Part shown: one piece after another, positions 51,528-60,252 of the stretch | Layout: each line of letters begins with the position of its first letter | How positions within the stretch are numbered: position 1 is the first letter of the stretch | NCBI GenBank assembly: GCA_001464035.1 | Contig: LNEC01000004.1 | Span: forward strand, 62,001 to 126,000 | From: Bradyrhizobiaceae bacterium Ga0074131 | GTDB lineage: Bacteria > Pseudomonadota > Alphaproteobacteria > Rhizobiales > Xanthobacteraceae | DNA length: 64,000 nucleotides | Direction: 5' to 3' | The notes under the pieces: model-generated | The model's database searches: none | Told to the model about the DNA's origin: nothing | Seen by the model: the letters and a program-made list of their open reading frames with translations, nothing else | Made by a program: the position numbers and the translations under genes

Positions 51528-53159
51528 ATGGAAACGTTCGATTACGTGATTATCGGCGCGGGCTCCGCAGGGAGCGTGCTGGCCAACCGGCTGAGCGAGG
51601 ATGCCGGCACCAGCATCTGCGTGCTCGAGGCCGGGCCCAGCGACTGGCACCCCTACATCCATCTGCCGGCGGGCTTCATCAAGACCTTCCACATGAAGAG
51701 CATCAACTGGGCCTACCAGCAGGAGCCGGGCCCCTGGACCGGCGGCCGCAGCATCTACGCGCCGCGCGGCAAGACGCTCGGCGGCTCCTCTTCGATCAAC
51801 GGCCACATTTATAACCGTGGCCAGCGCCAGGATTTCGACACCTGGGCGCAGCTCGGCAACCGCGGCTGGGGCTATCCGGACGTGCTGCCCTATTTCAAGC
51901 GGCTGGAGCGGCGGGTCGGGGAGGGCGAGGATACGTTTCGCGGCCGCGACGGCGCGCTCACCGTCACCACGATGGACTGGCGCGATCCGCTCTGCGAAGC
52001 CTTCATGGCCGGCGCGATGAGTCTCGGGATTCCGCGCAACCCCGATTACAACGGCGCGATCCAGGAGGGCGTGTCCTACGCCCAGCGCACCATCCAGAAC
52101 GGCCTGCGCGTCAGCGCGGCGACCGCGTTCCTGCGCCCGGCGATGAAGCGGCCGAACGTCCATGTCCGGACCCACGCCCATGCCACCAACATCATCTTCG
52201 AGGGCAAGCGCGCGGTCGGCGTGCGCTACATCAAGGGCGGCAAGGGCGGCACGCCGGTGGAAGTGCGGGCGGCGAGGGAAGTCATCCTCGCCGGCGGCAC
52301 CTACAACTCGCCGCAGCTGCTGCAATTGTCCGGCATAGGCTCGCCCGAGCTGCTGGGCTCGCTCGGCATCGAGGTGCGGCACGCGCTGACCGGCGTCGGC
52401 GAGGGATTGCAGGACCACTACGCGCCGCGTTCGGTCGCCCGCGTCAAGAACATCAGGACCATCAACGAAATGCGGCGCGGCCTCAGCCTGTGGGTGGAGG
52501 CGCTGAAATGGGCGACGACGCGGCGCGGCCTGCTGTCGCTGTCGCCGACCATGGTCTATTGCTTCTGGCATTCCGGCGAGAGCATGGAAAGCTCCGACCT
52601 GCAGCTGACATTCACGCCGGCGAGCTACAAGGAGGGCGTGCAGGGCCAGCTCGAGGACGAGCCGGGCATGACGGTGGCATCGTGGCAGCAGCGGCCGGAA
52701 AGCCGCGGCTATGTCCGTGCCCGCTCGACCGATCCTTTTGCGCCGCCGATCATCCAGACCAATTACCTGGTCGAGGAGCTCGACCGTCGCACCGTGGTCG
52801 CCGGCATGAAGCTGGCGCGGCGCCTGCTGTCCTCCGCGCCGCTGGCGCCGTACTACGCCTACGAAGACTTTCCCGGACCCAATGTGCAGAGCGACGATGA
52901 ATTCCTCGCGGCGGCGACCGAACGCGGCACCACCACCTTCCACCCCGGCTGCACCTGCCGGATGGGCCCGGCCGACGCCAGATGGGCCGTGGTCGACGAC
53001 CAGCTCCGCGTGCACGGATTGCAGGGCCTGCGCGTGGTCGACGCCTCGATCATGCCGCGGATGATCTCGGCCAACCTCAACGCCTCGACCCTGATGATCG
53101 CCGACAAGGCGTCGGACCTGATCCGTGGCAAGGCCACGCCGGAGGCCGCGGCGGTGTAG
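51528..53159 (+). CDS. GMC-family FAD oxidoreductase (choline dehydrogenase-like)
   Basis: A 543-residue flavoprotein oxidising an alcohol or sugar. FAD-binding YVIIGAGSAGSVLANRLSE, GKTLGGSSSINGHIYNRGQR, the GMC signature VILAGGTYNSPQLLQLSGIG and the C-terminal TTFHPGCTCRMG with ISANLNASTLMIADK, supplying the active His/Asn, are in order. ATG 51528 (METFDYVII) is 17 bases after the GNAT stop. It uses FAD rather than PQQ. The substrate is unknown; the SMP-30 neighbour suggests a sugar or polyol. Confidence 0.92.
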   Translation: METFDYVIIGAGSAGSVLANRLSEDAGTSICVLEAGPSDWHPYIHLPAGFIKTFHMKSINWAYQQEPGPWTGGRSIYAPRGKTLGGSSSINGHIYNRGQRQDFDTWAQLGNRGWGYPDVLPYFKRLERRVGEGEDTFRGRDGALTVTTMDWRDPLCEAFMAGAMSLGIPRNPDYNGAIQEGVSYAQRTIQNGLRVSAATAFLRPAMKRPNVHVRTHAHATNIIFEGKRAVGVRYIKGGKGGTPVEVRAAREVILAGGTYNSPQLLQLSGIGSPELLGSLGIEVRHALTGVGEGLQDHYAPRSVARVKNIRTINEMRRGLSLWVEALKWATTRRGLLSLSPTMVYCFWHSGESMESSDLQLTFTPASYKEGVQGQLEDEPGMTVASWQQRPESRGYVRARSTDPFAPPIIQTNYLVEELDRRTVVAGMKLARRLLSSAPLAPYYAYEDFPGPNVQSDDEFLAAATERGTTTFHPGCTCRMGPADARWAVVDDQLRVHGLQGLRVVDASIMPRMISANLNASTLMIADKASDLIRGKATPEAAAV

Positions 53160-53379
53160 GCAGGCATGTCGCGAGCTTCGGCCCGGCGAGCCACGCTTCC
53201 CGGCCGCAGGGCCGACGCGGGTCTGGCTCCCGAGTCAGAATATCGAAAACAACCCCCTGCGAGGGGGTGCACTGCCGAGAACGCGCGCAAAACGGACATC
53301 GGCCACGAATTGACGCGCCGGGAACAGCGACAGCGGCAGCCAACGCGGCAACACCAAAAACTTCGATTCGACCCGCCGC

Positions 53380-53733
53380 TCAGGAGGCGGGGCATTCCCG
53401 CGCCTGGCCATCGGCGTCCCATTCGGTGATCTGGTCTCGCTCGTTGTCGATCAGAAGAAACAGATCAAAGTACCGAATTGTCGGATCGCCGCCGGAGCGC
53501 GTCCTGACCGCCTCGCGCCATTCCTGATCGTGTGCCTTCCTGGCCGCCTCCACCGACGGCCAAATGTAGATTCCGGCGCTGGTGCCCTCGTCGGCATCAA
53601 CTCCCAAAGCGAAGTGCTTGCGCAGAAGGTCGCGGTTCGCCACCCATTTAGGAATAGTGTGTTTGGCATCTTCGAGCACCCGCGCGCGGTCCCAGCCGGC
53701 AGGCGTTTTGAATGTGACCAGTTCCAGGATCAT
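53380..53733 (-). CDS. Small alpha-beta barrel-like protein
   Basis: A 117-residue protein beginning MILELVTFKTPAGWDRARVL, with HFALGVDADEGTSAGIYIWP and SVEAARKAHDQEWREAVRTR, the pattern of short dimeric ferredoxin-like (YdhR/ABM-type) proteins. No catalytic residues can be assigned. The ATG at 53733 has GGAGCG upstream. The preceding 53160-53379 is intergenic without recognised features. Confidence 0.65.
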   Translation of the reverse strand: MILELVTFKTPAGWDRARVLEDAKHTIPKWVANRDLLRKHFALGVDADEGTSAGIYIWPSVEAARKAHDQEWREAVRTRSGGDPTIRYFDLFLLIDNERDQITEWDADGQARECPAS

Positions 53734-53799
53734 GTTTCGCTCCGTCGCGCCCGCTCAGGTATTTGGGCACCCAACGCAGATGGCCTGATATGCCCGACC

Positions 53800-54642
53800 T
53801 TAAACCTCGCGCCGGCTCAGGAACGCCAGCCGCTCGAACAGGTGCACGTCCTGCTCGTTCTTCAGCAGCGCGCCGTGCAGCGGCGGGATCAGCTTGCGCG
53901 GGTCGCGCTCCCTGAGCATTTCCGGCGTCATGTCCTCGTTGAGCAGCAGCTTGAGCCAGTCCAACAGCTCCGAGGTCGACGGCTTCTTCTTCAGGCCGGG
54001 CACTTCGCGCACCTCGAAGAAGATCCGCAGGGCCTCTTCCACCAGGCGCTTCTTGATGCCGGGGAAATGCACGTCGACGATCCGGTTCATGGTGTCGACG
54101 TCGGGAAACTTGATGTAGTGGAAGAAGCAGCGGCGCAGGAACGCGTCGGGCAGTTCCTTCTCGTTGTTCGAGGTGATCATCACGATCGGGCGCAGGCTGG
54201 CCTTGATGTTCTCGCCGGTTTCGTAGACGAAGAATTCCATGCGATCGAGCTCGAGCAGCAGATCGTTGGGGAATTCGATGTCGGCCTTGTCGATCTCGTC
54301 GATCAGCAGCACCGGGCGCTTGTCATGGGTAAAGGCCTCCCACAATTTGCCGCGCTTGATGTAGTTGGAGATATCGGAAACCCTGGCGTCGCCGAGCTGG
54401 CTGTCGCGCAGCCGCGACACCGCGTCGTATTCGTAAAGGCCCTGCTGCGCCTTGGTGGTGGACTTGATGTGCCAGGTCAGCAGCGGCGCGCCGAGCGCCT
54501 TGGCGACTTCCTCGGCCAGCACGGTCTTGCCGGTGCCGGGCTCGCCCTTGATCAGCAGCGGGCGCTCCAGCACGATCGAGGCGTTGACGGCGATCTTGAG
54601 GTCGTCGGTGGCGACATAGTCCTTGGTGCCGGTAAACTTCAT
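53800..54642 (-). CDS. MoxR-type AAA+ ATPase
   Basis: A 280-residue MoxR-family ATPase, probably a chaperone working with the CoxE-like VWA protein at 55111. Walker A GEPGTGKTVLAEEVAKALG near residue 38, Walker B VLLIDEIDKADIEF, sensor ITSNNEKELPDAFLRRC and a C-terminal helical lid with DPRKLIPPLHGALLKNEQD. Its pair lies on the opposite strand after the YeaQ gene, so the two are divergent rather than one operon. Known CoxD/CoxE pairs mature metalloenzymes, but no client is visible here. Confidence 0.9.
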   Translation of the reverse strand: MKFTGTKDYVATDDLKIAVNASIVLERPLLIKGEPGTGKTVLAEEVAKALGAPLLTWHIKSTTKAQQGLYEYDAVSRLRDSQLGDARVSDISNYIKRGKLWEAFTHDKRPVLLIDEIDKADIEFPNDLLLELDRMEFFVYETGENIKASLRPIVMITSNNEKELPDAFLRRCFFHYIKFPDVDTMNRIVDVHFPGIKKRLVEEALRIFFEVREVPGLKKKPSTSELLDWLKLLLNEDMTPEMLRERDPRKLIPPLHGALLKNEQDVHLFERLAFLSRREV

Positions 54643-54743
54643 TGAGTCGTTGCCTTGTTGTTTGTTCTTGAGCGCGACGCCGCGCCTCGGTCTCTACAGG
54701 AAACGACCGCCGGATCGGCGGTCGCTATCGGGTGACGGGACGG

Positions 54744-54989
54744 TCAGGCGCGTCTGACCAGCGAGAGGATGACGAGGACGATGACCGCGCCGATGGTGGC
54801 GTTGACGATATCGCGTATCGCGCTGCCGCCGAGGCTGACGCCCAGCTGCGGCAATATCCAGCTTGCCACCAGCGCGCCGATGATGCCGATCACGATGTTG
54901 CCGATCAGCCCGAAGCCGGCGCCGCGCACGATCAGGCCGGCGAGCCAGCCGGCGATGGCGCCGATCACGATTGCCGCTAGTATACCCAT
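54744..54989 (-). CDS. GlsB/YeaQ/YmgE-type small membrane protein
   Basis: An 81-residue family member, MGILAAIVIGAIAGWLAGLI then GFGLIGNIVIGIIGALVASW, with three hydrophobic helices. It lies between the MoxR gene and the CoxE-like gene, on the MoxR strand. ATG 54989 gives the usual start; the in-frame codons further upstream look non-coding. Second copy of the family in the window (see 16140-16400). Function not established. Confidence 0.88.
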   Translation of the reverse strand: MGILAAIVIGAIAGWLAGLIVRGAGFGLIGNIVIGIIGALVASWILPQLGVSLGGSAIRDIVNATIGAVIVLVILSLVRRA

Positions 54990-55110
54990 TGATATTGCCC
55001 CATAGCAAAGCCCCGATCCAGCAATTCTAGTTGAAAAACCCGGCAGGTCTAGGCCTCTTGGGCGCGCGGAAGGCCTTGACGTTCGCGGTCCGGCGGGCAA
55101 TCTGTAACTC

Positions 55111-56286
55111 ATGTTCCTGCAATTCTTCACATCGCTGCGCGACGCCCAGGTTCCTGTCACCCTGCGCGAATATCTGACGCTGATGGAGGCGCTCGACGCC
55201 GACCTCGCCGAGCAGACGGTGGAGAATTTCTATTACCTCTCGCGCGCCGCGCTGGTGAAGGACGAGCGCAACCTCGACAAGTTCGATCGCGTGTTCGGCA
55301 CCGTATTCAAGGGGCTGGAGAGCCTGCTCGACGCCATCGAGAAGGCGGACATTCCCGCCGAATGGCTGAAGAAGCTCGCCGAAAAATATCTCACCGAGGA
55401 AGAGAAGAAGCAGATCGAGGCGATGGGCTGGGACAAGCTCATGGAGACGCTGCGCCAGCGCCTCAAAGAGCAACAGGGCCGGCATCAGGGCGGCAGCAAG
55501 TGGATCGGCACTGCGGGCACCTCGCCGTTCGGCGCCCACGGTTACAATCCCGAGGGCGTGCGGATTGGGCAGGACAAGAACCGCAACAACCGCGCCGTGA
55601 AGGTGTGGGACAAGCGCGAGTTCAGGGATCTCGACGGCAATGTCGAGCTCGGCATCCGCAACATCAAGATCGCGCTGCGGCGGTTGCGCAAGTTCGCCCG
55701 CACCGGCGCTCCCGACGAACTCGACCTCGACACCACCATCCGGGAGACCGCCAACCACGGCTATCTCGACGTCCATATGCGGCCCGAGCGGCGCAACGCG
55801 GTCAAGGTGCTGGTGTTCTTCGATATCGGCGGGTCGATGGATTCGCATATCGAGCAGGTCGAGGAACTGTTCTCGGCGGCGAAGAGCGAATTCAAGCACA
55901 TGGAGTATTTCTACTTCCACAACTGCCTCTATGAGGGTGTCTGGAAGCAGAACAAGCGGCGCTTCACCGACCGCACCCCGACCTGGGATGTGCTTCATAA
56001 ATATCCGCACGACTACAAGGTGGTGTTCGTCGGCGACGCCTCGATGAGCCCTTACGAAGTCATGGTCCCCGGCGGCTCGGTCGAGCACGTCAACGAGGAG
56101 GCCGGCTCGGTCTGGCTGGAGCGCATCACCCGCACCTATCCGCATGCGGTCTGGCTCAATCCGGTCGCGCAGAAGCATTGGGATTATTCGGAATCCACCA
56201 CCATCATCCGCCGTCTGTTCTCCGAGCGCATGTACCCGATCACGATCGAAGGCCTCGAAGGCGCGATGAAGGAACTGGTGCGGTAG
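55111..56286 (+). CDS. VWA-domain CoxE-like protein
   Basis: A 391-residue protein with an N-terminal helical part (TLREYLTLMEALDADLAEQT), a charged linker (GRHQGGSKWIGTAGTSPFG) and a C-terminal von Willebrand A domain whose MIDAS reads VFFDIGGSMDSH, then VFVGDASMSPYEV. Related to CoxE. Probable partner of the MoxR ATPase at 53800-54642. It presumably acts in the cytoplasm in assembling or remodelling an unknown protein complex. Confidence 0.9.
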   Translation: MFLQFFTSLRDAQVPVTLREYLTLMEALDADLAEQTVENFYYLSRAALVKDERNLDKFDRVFGTVFKGLESLLDAIEKADIPAEWLKKLAEKYLTEEEKKQIEAMGWDKLMETLRQRLKEQQGRHQGGSKWIGTAGTSPFGAHGYNPEGVRIGQDKNRNNRAVKVWDKREFRDLDGNVELGIRNIKIALRRLRKFARTGAPDELDLDTTIRETANHGYLDVHMRPERRNAVKVLVFFDIGGSMDSHIEQVEELFSAAKSEFKHMEYFYFHNCLYEGVWKQNKRRFTDRTPTWDVLHKYPHDYKVVFVGDASMSPYEVMVPGGSVEHVNEEAGSVWLERITRTYPHAVWLNPVAQKHWDYSESTTIIRRLFSERMYPITIEGLEGAMKELVR

Positions 56287-56376
56287 GCTTGGAGGGGGCG
56301 GCGATCTTTATCTCTCCCAACGGGAGAGGGGGCTCACCGTCTTCGCTGCAACGTTATCGAACCCAAGGTTAGTGCA

Positions 56377-56793
56377 ATGCCCCAGGAGATCCACACCGGC
56401 ATCAAGGCGCTGATCGACGAGGCCAATGCCGAGATCGAGACCTTGAGCGCAGCGGAAGCGATCCAGGCCGCGCAGGACGACGGCGTCGTCATCGTCGATA
56501 TCCGGGACCCGCGCGAGATCGAGCGTGACGGCCGGATTCCCGGCGCGTTCTCCTGCACCCGCGGCATGCTCGAATTCTGGATCGATCCGGCGAGCCCTTA
56601 CGCCAAGCTGATCTTCCAGCAGGACAAGAAATTCATCTTTCACTGCGCCGGCGGCCTGCGCTCGGCGCTGGCCGCCAAGACCGCGCAGGATATGGGACTG
56701 AAGCCGGTTGCCCATCTCGGCGGCGGTTTTTCCGCCTGGCGCGACGCCGGCGGTCCGGTGGAAAAATTCGAGCCGAAGAAGCCGAAGAGTTGA
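56377..56793 (+). CDS. Rhodanese-like sulfurtransferase
   Basis: A 138-residue single-domain rhodanese. VVIVDIRDPREIERDGRIPG and the active-site loop FHCAGGLRSALAA with the persulfide-forming Cys, followed by HLGGGFSAWRDAGGPV. It may transfer sulfur from a donor or serve as a carrier. The next gene on the strand is a two-domain sulfurtransferase. Confidence 0.9.
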   Translation: MPQEIHTGIKALIDEANAEIETLSAAEAIQAAQDDGVVIVDIRDPREIERDGRIPGAFSCTRGMLEFWIDPASPYAKLIFQQDKKFIFHCAGGLRSALAAKTAQDMGLKPVAHLGGGFSAWRDAGGPVEKFEPKKPKS

Positions 56794-56805
56794 GGCCTGG
56801 CTTGC

Positions 56806-56856
56806 CCCGGGCATCCACGTGTTTGCAGCGCGCCAGGTGAGGCGTGGATGGCCGGG
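56806..56856. repeat. Imperfect palindrome between two sulfurtransferase genes
   Basis: CCCGGGCATCCACG (56806-56819) and CGTGGATGGCCGGG (56843-56856) pair at 13 of 14 positions around a 23-base centre. It resembles a further dispersed Bradyrhizobium-type intergenic palindrome and fills most of the gap between the rhodanese and SseA-like genes. Confidence 0.6.
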
Positions 56857-56897
56857 ACAGGCCCGGGCCATGACGGCTGTGCAAGGGATTTCGCACG

Positions 56898-57758
56898 ATG
56901 ACAACCTCCGCCGACGATCCGCTTGTGACCACCGACTGGCTCGCCGCCCGCCTCGACAACCCCAAGGTCAAGGTGATCGACGCGTCGTCGAAACTGCCCG
57001 GCGTGCTGCCGTTGCCGTCGGACGACTACCTCGGCGCCCATATCCCGGGCGCGGTGTTCTTCGACGTCAACGCCATTGCCGATCCCGATGACCCGAGGCC
57101 GCATATGTATCCTGATGCCCGGCAGTTCGCGCGCGACGTCGCGGCGCTCGGCATTTCCTCAGGTGATACCGTGGTCGCCTACGATTCCGGTGGCTGGACC
57201 GCGGCCCCCCGGGCGTGGTGGATGTTCCTCTCGTTCGGCCATCCCGATGTCAAGGTGCTGGATGGCGGCCTGAAAAAGTGGCTGCGCGAAGGCCGTCCGA
57301 CGCATTCCGGTAAGGTCACGCCGAAGCCGGGAAAATTTCAGGCCGCGCTTGATTCCAGCATGATCCGCAGCCGACAGCAATTGCAGGGCAATCTGGAAAC
57401 CAGGGCCGAGCAAGTGGTCGATGCGCGCGCGCGGCCGCGCTTCGAGGGAACGGTTGCCGAGGTATGGCCGGGTCGCCGCTCCGGTCATATCCCGGGCAGC
57501 CGCAACGTGCCCTATTCCGAATTGTTCGATGCCGGCACCGGCCAGATGAAGCCGCTCGAGGATTTGCGCAAGGCGTTCGCGGCGGCGGGGGTCGACCTGG
57601 CAAGACCGATCGTGACCACCTGCGGCTCGGGCGTATCCGCGCTCGTGCTGACGCTGGCGCTGTATCGGCTCGGCGTGCGCGGGTCGGCGCTTTATGACGG
57701 CTCGTGGGCCGAATGGGGACTGCCGGACGGCCCCCCGATCGCGATCGGTCCGGCCTGA
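56898..57758 (+). CDS. sseA: Thiosulfate/3-mercaptopyruvate sulfurtransferase
   Basis: A 286-residue two-rhodanese-domain enzyme. N-terminal inactive domain with VTTDWLAARLDNPKVKVIDA and HIPGAVFFDVNAIADP; C-terminal catalytic domain with VWPGRRSGHIPGSRNVPYSE and the active loop TTCGSGVSALVLTLAL. The CGSGV loop is typical of 3-mercaptopyruvate sulfurtransferase (SseA). The ATG starts MTTSADDPLVTTDWL. Its 3' end is overlapped by the out-of-frame tail of the frameshifted minus-strand gene. Confidence 0.9.
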   Translation: MTTSADDPLVTTDWLAARLDNPKVKVIDASSKLPGVLPLPSDDYLGAHIPGAVFFDVNAIADPDDPRPHMYPDARQFARDVAALGISSGDTVVAYDSGGWTAAPRAWWMFLSFGHPDVKVLDGGLKKWLREGRPTHSGKVTPKPGKFQAALDSSMIRSRQQLQGNLETRAEQVVDARARPRFEGTVAEVWPGRRSGHIPGSRNVPYSELFDAGTGQMKPLEDLRKAFAAAGVDLARPIVTTCGSGVSALVLTLALYRLGVRGSALYDGSWAEWGLPDGPPIAIGPA

Positions 57759-57767
57759 CGCCCGAAT

Positions 57768-58618
57768 TCAGCGGCTGCGGGTTGTAAACGGCGGCTGAGC
57801 AAAGGGATTGGAGGCCTGTTGTTGAGCCGCGGCCTGTTGAGCTGCAGCCTGTTGAGCCGCAGCCTGTCGCGCGCGCAGTGCGATGCGGCGTCGCTCCTTG
57901 GCGCGCCGCGCCTGCAGCCGCTTCTTGAGCAGGTCGCGGTCGGGTTTCGCGACGACCTTCGCCGGCGGCGGCGTCTTAATGTGGCGACCTTCGCAGCAAC
58001 GATCTCGGCCGGCGCCGCTGACGGTGCGACCGTCGGTTCGACGGCGGGCGCGACGGCCTCATGGGCCGGCTGCACGGCCTGCTCCGTGGCGGTCATCCTG
58101 GTTTCCTCAGCGGCGGCCGGGGCGGCGGTCGCCACGCTTTGCACTGACAGTTCCGGAATCGGCATCGCTGGCATCGCCGCCTCTGGCGGAGGTGAATCCC
58201 GCGGCTCGAGCGCGGCGGTCTGCTCGGGCTCATCGGGCGCTGCTGTGACCACCGCGGGCTCGGCTTCAATCGTGGACTCCGGAATGCTCTCGGCGGCCTG
58301 TGGCGGCACCGGCTCCGGTTCGACCCGCAGCATCCCCAGCACAGGCGTTTCGTGCTCCCGCAGACCTTCTTCCTCAGCAATTTCCCGTGTGGTTTCCCGC
58401 GGGGGCCCCCCTGGGGTTTCGCTTGAAGTTTGCCTCGAAGCATCCCTTGGCAGGTGGTTCCAATGGGCAAATTTCGGCTCGGGCGCCGCGCGCCATGCGG
58501 GGGTGCTGGCGAATTGCTCGTGCGCCGCGCGCAGCAGGGCCGCCGCACCGAGCCCGAACACCAGTACCGACATCGACAGCACGATGGCGGCGAACAGAAA
58601 ACGAAAGCCCGGGAGCAT
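57768..58618 (-). pseudogene. Frameshifted single-span membrane protein, Pro/Ala-rich
   Basis: From ATG 58618 the frame encodes a membrane anchor (FLFAAIVLSMSVLVFGLGAA) and a long acidic Pro/Ala/Glu-rich region. Near 57960-57985, in a C/G-rich run, the frame turns into a low-complexity Arg series and runs on into sseA. In the adjacent frame the protein continues sensibly as TPPPAKVVAKPDRDLLKKRL, then a Lys/Arg-rich helix and Ala-Gln repeats, ending NPFAQPPFTTRSR with a stop at 57768-57770. I infer a one-base deletion (or two-base insertion), or a sequencing error. The function is unknown; an upstream ATG at 58795 is less likely. Confidence 0.6.
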
Positions 58619-58964
58619 GGACGCGATTTCCGCCTTCGCAGCGTTGCTGGGAAGGCCTTTGACCGTCGGGGACGCGGTGATTACGGATTTGACCGGCTTC
58701 GCGACGCAGGACGCCCCCGGCGACCAGCGAATCAGGCCGGTTCCAGAATAGCGCAACCGCTTGCGCGGCGTTTGCACCAATTCGGCGGTTGGCACCCCCG
58801 CTGCGCCCGTTTTCTTGCGGGGTGAGGCATCGTGGCCACGCCGCTCGGTCCATCACAACATGCCCGAATCGGGCCTGATTTTGCGGATTTGTCTTGAATG
58901 CGCCGCTATCTTCCGCCATCTGCCGTTAACGGTCCGGTGTCGGCTTGGGGTCTATAGAAGAGCG

Positions 58965-60191
58965 ATGATGATCAAACACATTCTGACGATTGGTGCTGCC
59001 TTGGCGGCGGGCGCGGCGGGAACCTCGCTCGGGGTGTCGCTTGCCCTGGCGCAAGGCTATTCGCAGCCTCCGGGTTCGCTGTATTCGGCATCGCCGGCGC
59101 CGTATCCGCCGGGCGGCTACACTGTCGATGAACGCCGCGCCCCCGGCGCACCGGATTTCGATGCGCTGGATGACGACGATGATGCGCCCGACGCGCGGAG
59201 TTCGGCGCTGCCGCCGCCCGGGCCGGTGCTCTCGCCGGCTGATCCGCGCTATGGCCGGCCGGACAGCCGACCGGTTTATTCCGACCGCGCCCCGGGCCCG
59301 ATCCTGTCACCGGCCGATCCGCGTTACGGCCGTCCCGACGGACCGCCGCCTGTCATCTATTCGGACCGCCCCGCCGGTCCGATTCTGTCGCCGGCCGACC
59401 CGCGTTACGGCCGCCCCGACGGACCGCCGCCGGTAGTGTATTCGGGCCGCAACGATGACCCTCGCGCGCTGCGTCCGCCGGAAGCGATCGGCGCGCCGGC
59501 CGGCGTCACCGGATCGGTACAGCCGCAAGGAGCTCCTGGGGCTGACGGCAGGCCGATGGTGTTGTCGGCGCTGCCGCCCGAAGAACAGCCCGAGATGGGC
59601 CCGGCCCAATTGCCGCCGCACCTGCGCAAGCAGGAAGTGGCCTACGCCACCAAGGAACCGGCGGGAACGCTTGTTGTCGATACCCCCAACACTCACCTTT
59701 ATTACATCCTCGGTAACGGCCGCGCGATCCGCTACGGCGTCCGTGTCGGCCGTGACGGCTTTACCTGGAATGGCGTGCAGAAGGTCTCGCGCAAGGCCGA
59801 ATGGCCGGATTGGCATCCGCCGAGCGAGATGATCGAGCGCCAGCCCTATCTGCCGCGCTTCATGGCCGGCGGCCCCGGCAATCCGATGGGCGCGCGCGCC
59901 ATGTATCTCGGTTCCACCATCTTTCGTATCCACGGCACCAACCAGCCCTCGACCATCGGCAAGTTCGTCTCCTCGGGTTGCATCGGCATGCTGAACGAGG
60001 ACGTCTCGGACCTGTTCGATCGGGTCAAGGTCGGCACCCGCGTCGTGGTGCTTCCCGGCGGCGCGCCGCCGGCGTCGACCGCAACCGCTTCGGCGCAGCC
60101 GATGCCCGCCGCGGGCCCGGCGCAAGCCGGCGTTCCCGGCATGCAGCCGACCCAGGTGCCGCCGCTGCCCGCGCCGGTAACGGTGCGGTAG
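58965..60191 (+). CDS. L,D-transpeptidase (YkuD) with tandem proline-rich repeats
   Basis: A 408-residue exported protein. Signal peptide (KHILTIGAALAAGAAGTSLG), an acidic stretch (FDALDDDDDAPDAR), three Pro-rich repeats, then a YkuD domain (about 225-370). IHGTNQPSTIGKFVSSGCIG contains the catalytic His and Cys; here the motif is SSGCIGM rather than SHGCVR. A Pro/Ala-rich C-terminus follows. Starts at ATG 58965 or 58968. It ends before a strong terminator and is convergent with the hydroxyacid dehydrogenase gene. Likely makes 3-3 cross-links or anchors lipoproteins. Confidence 0.9.
   Translation: MMIKHILTIGAALAAGAAGTSLGVSLALAQGYSQPPGSLYSASPAPYPPGGYTVDERRAPGAPDFDALDDDDDAPDARSSALPPPGPVLSPADPRYGRPDSRPVYSDRAPGPILSPADPRYGRPDGPPPVIYSDRPAGPILSPADPRYGRPDGPPPVVYSGRNDDPRALRPPEAIGAPAGVTGSVQPQGAPGADGRPMVLSALPPEEQPEMGPAQLPPHLRKQEVAYATKEPAGTLVVDTPNTHLYYILGNGRAIRYGVRVGRDGFTWNGVQKVSRKAEWPDWHPPSEMIERQPYLPRFMAGGPGNPMGARAMYLGSTIFRIHGTNQPSTIGKFVSSGCIGMLNEDVSDLFDRVKVGTRVVVLPGGAPPASTATASAQPMPAAGPAQAGVPGMQPTQVPPLPAPVTVR
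59220..59450 (+). repeat. Three tandem coding repeats in L,D-transpeptidase
   Basis: Units of 75, 81 and 75 bases each encode GP(V/I)LSPADPRYGRPD followed by a short variable PPxVxYSxR part. Third-base differences show they are not a fresh duplication. They form an extended linker between signal peptide and catalytic domain, possibly wall-spanning. Confidence 0.9.
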
Positions 60192-60211
60192 ATCGAGCGA
60201 CCCAACACCGC

Positions 60212-60241
60212 AAAAGGCCCGCTTCGAGCGGGCCTTTTTTG
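60212..60241. terminator. Intrinsic terminator between convergent genes
   Basis: A stem AAGGCCCGCT / AGCGGGCCTT with a TCG loop is followed by a T-run on the plus strand and preceded by an A-run (T-run on the minus strand). It can end both the L,D-transpeptidase and the converging dehydrogenase transcripts. Confidence 0.92.
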
Positions 60242-60252
60242 TTCGACGTTTC

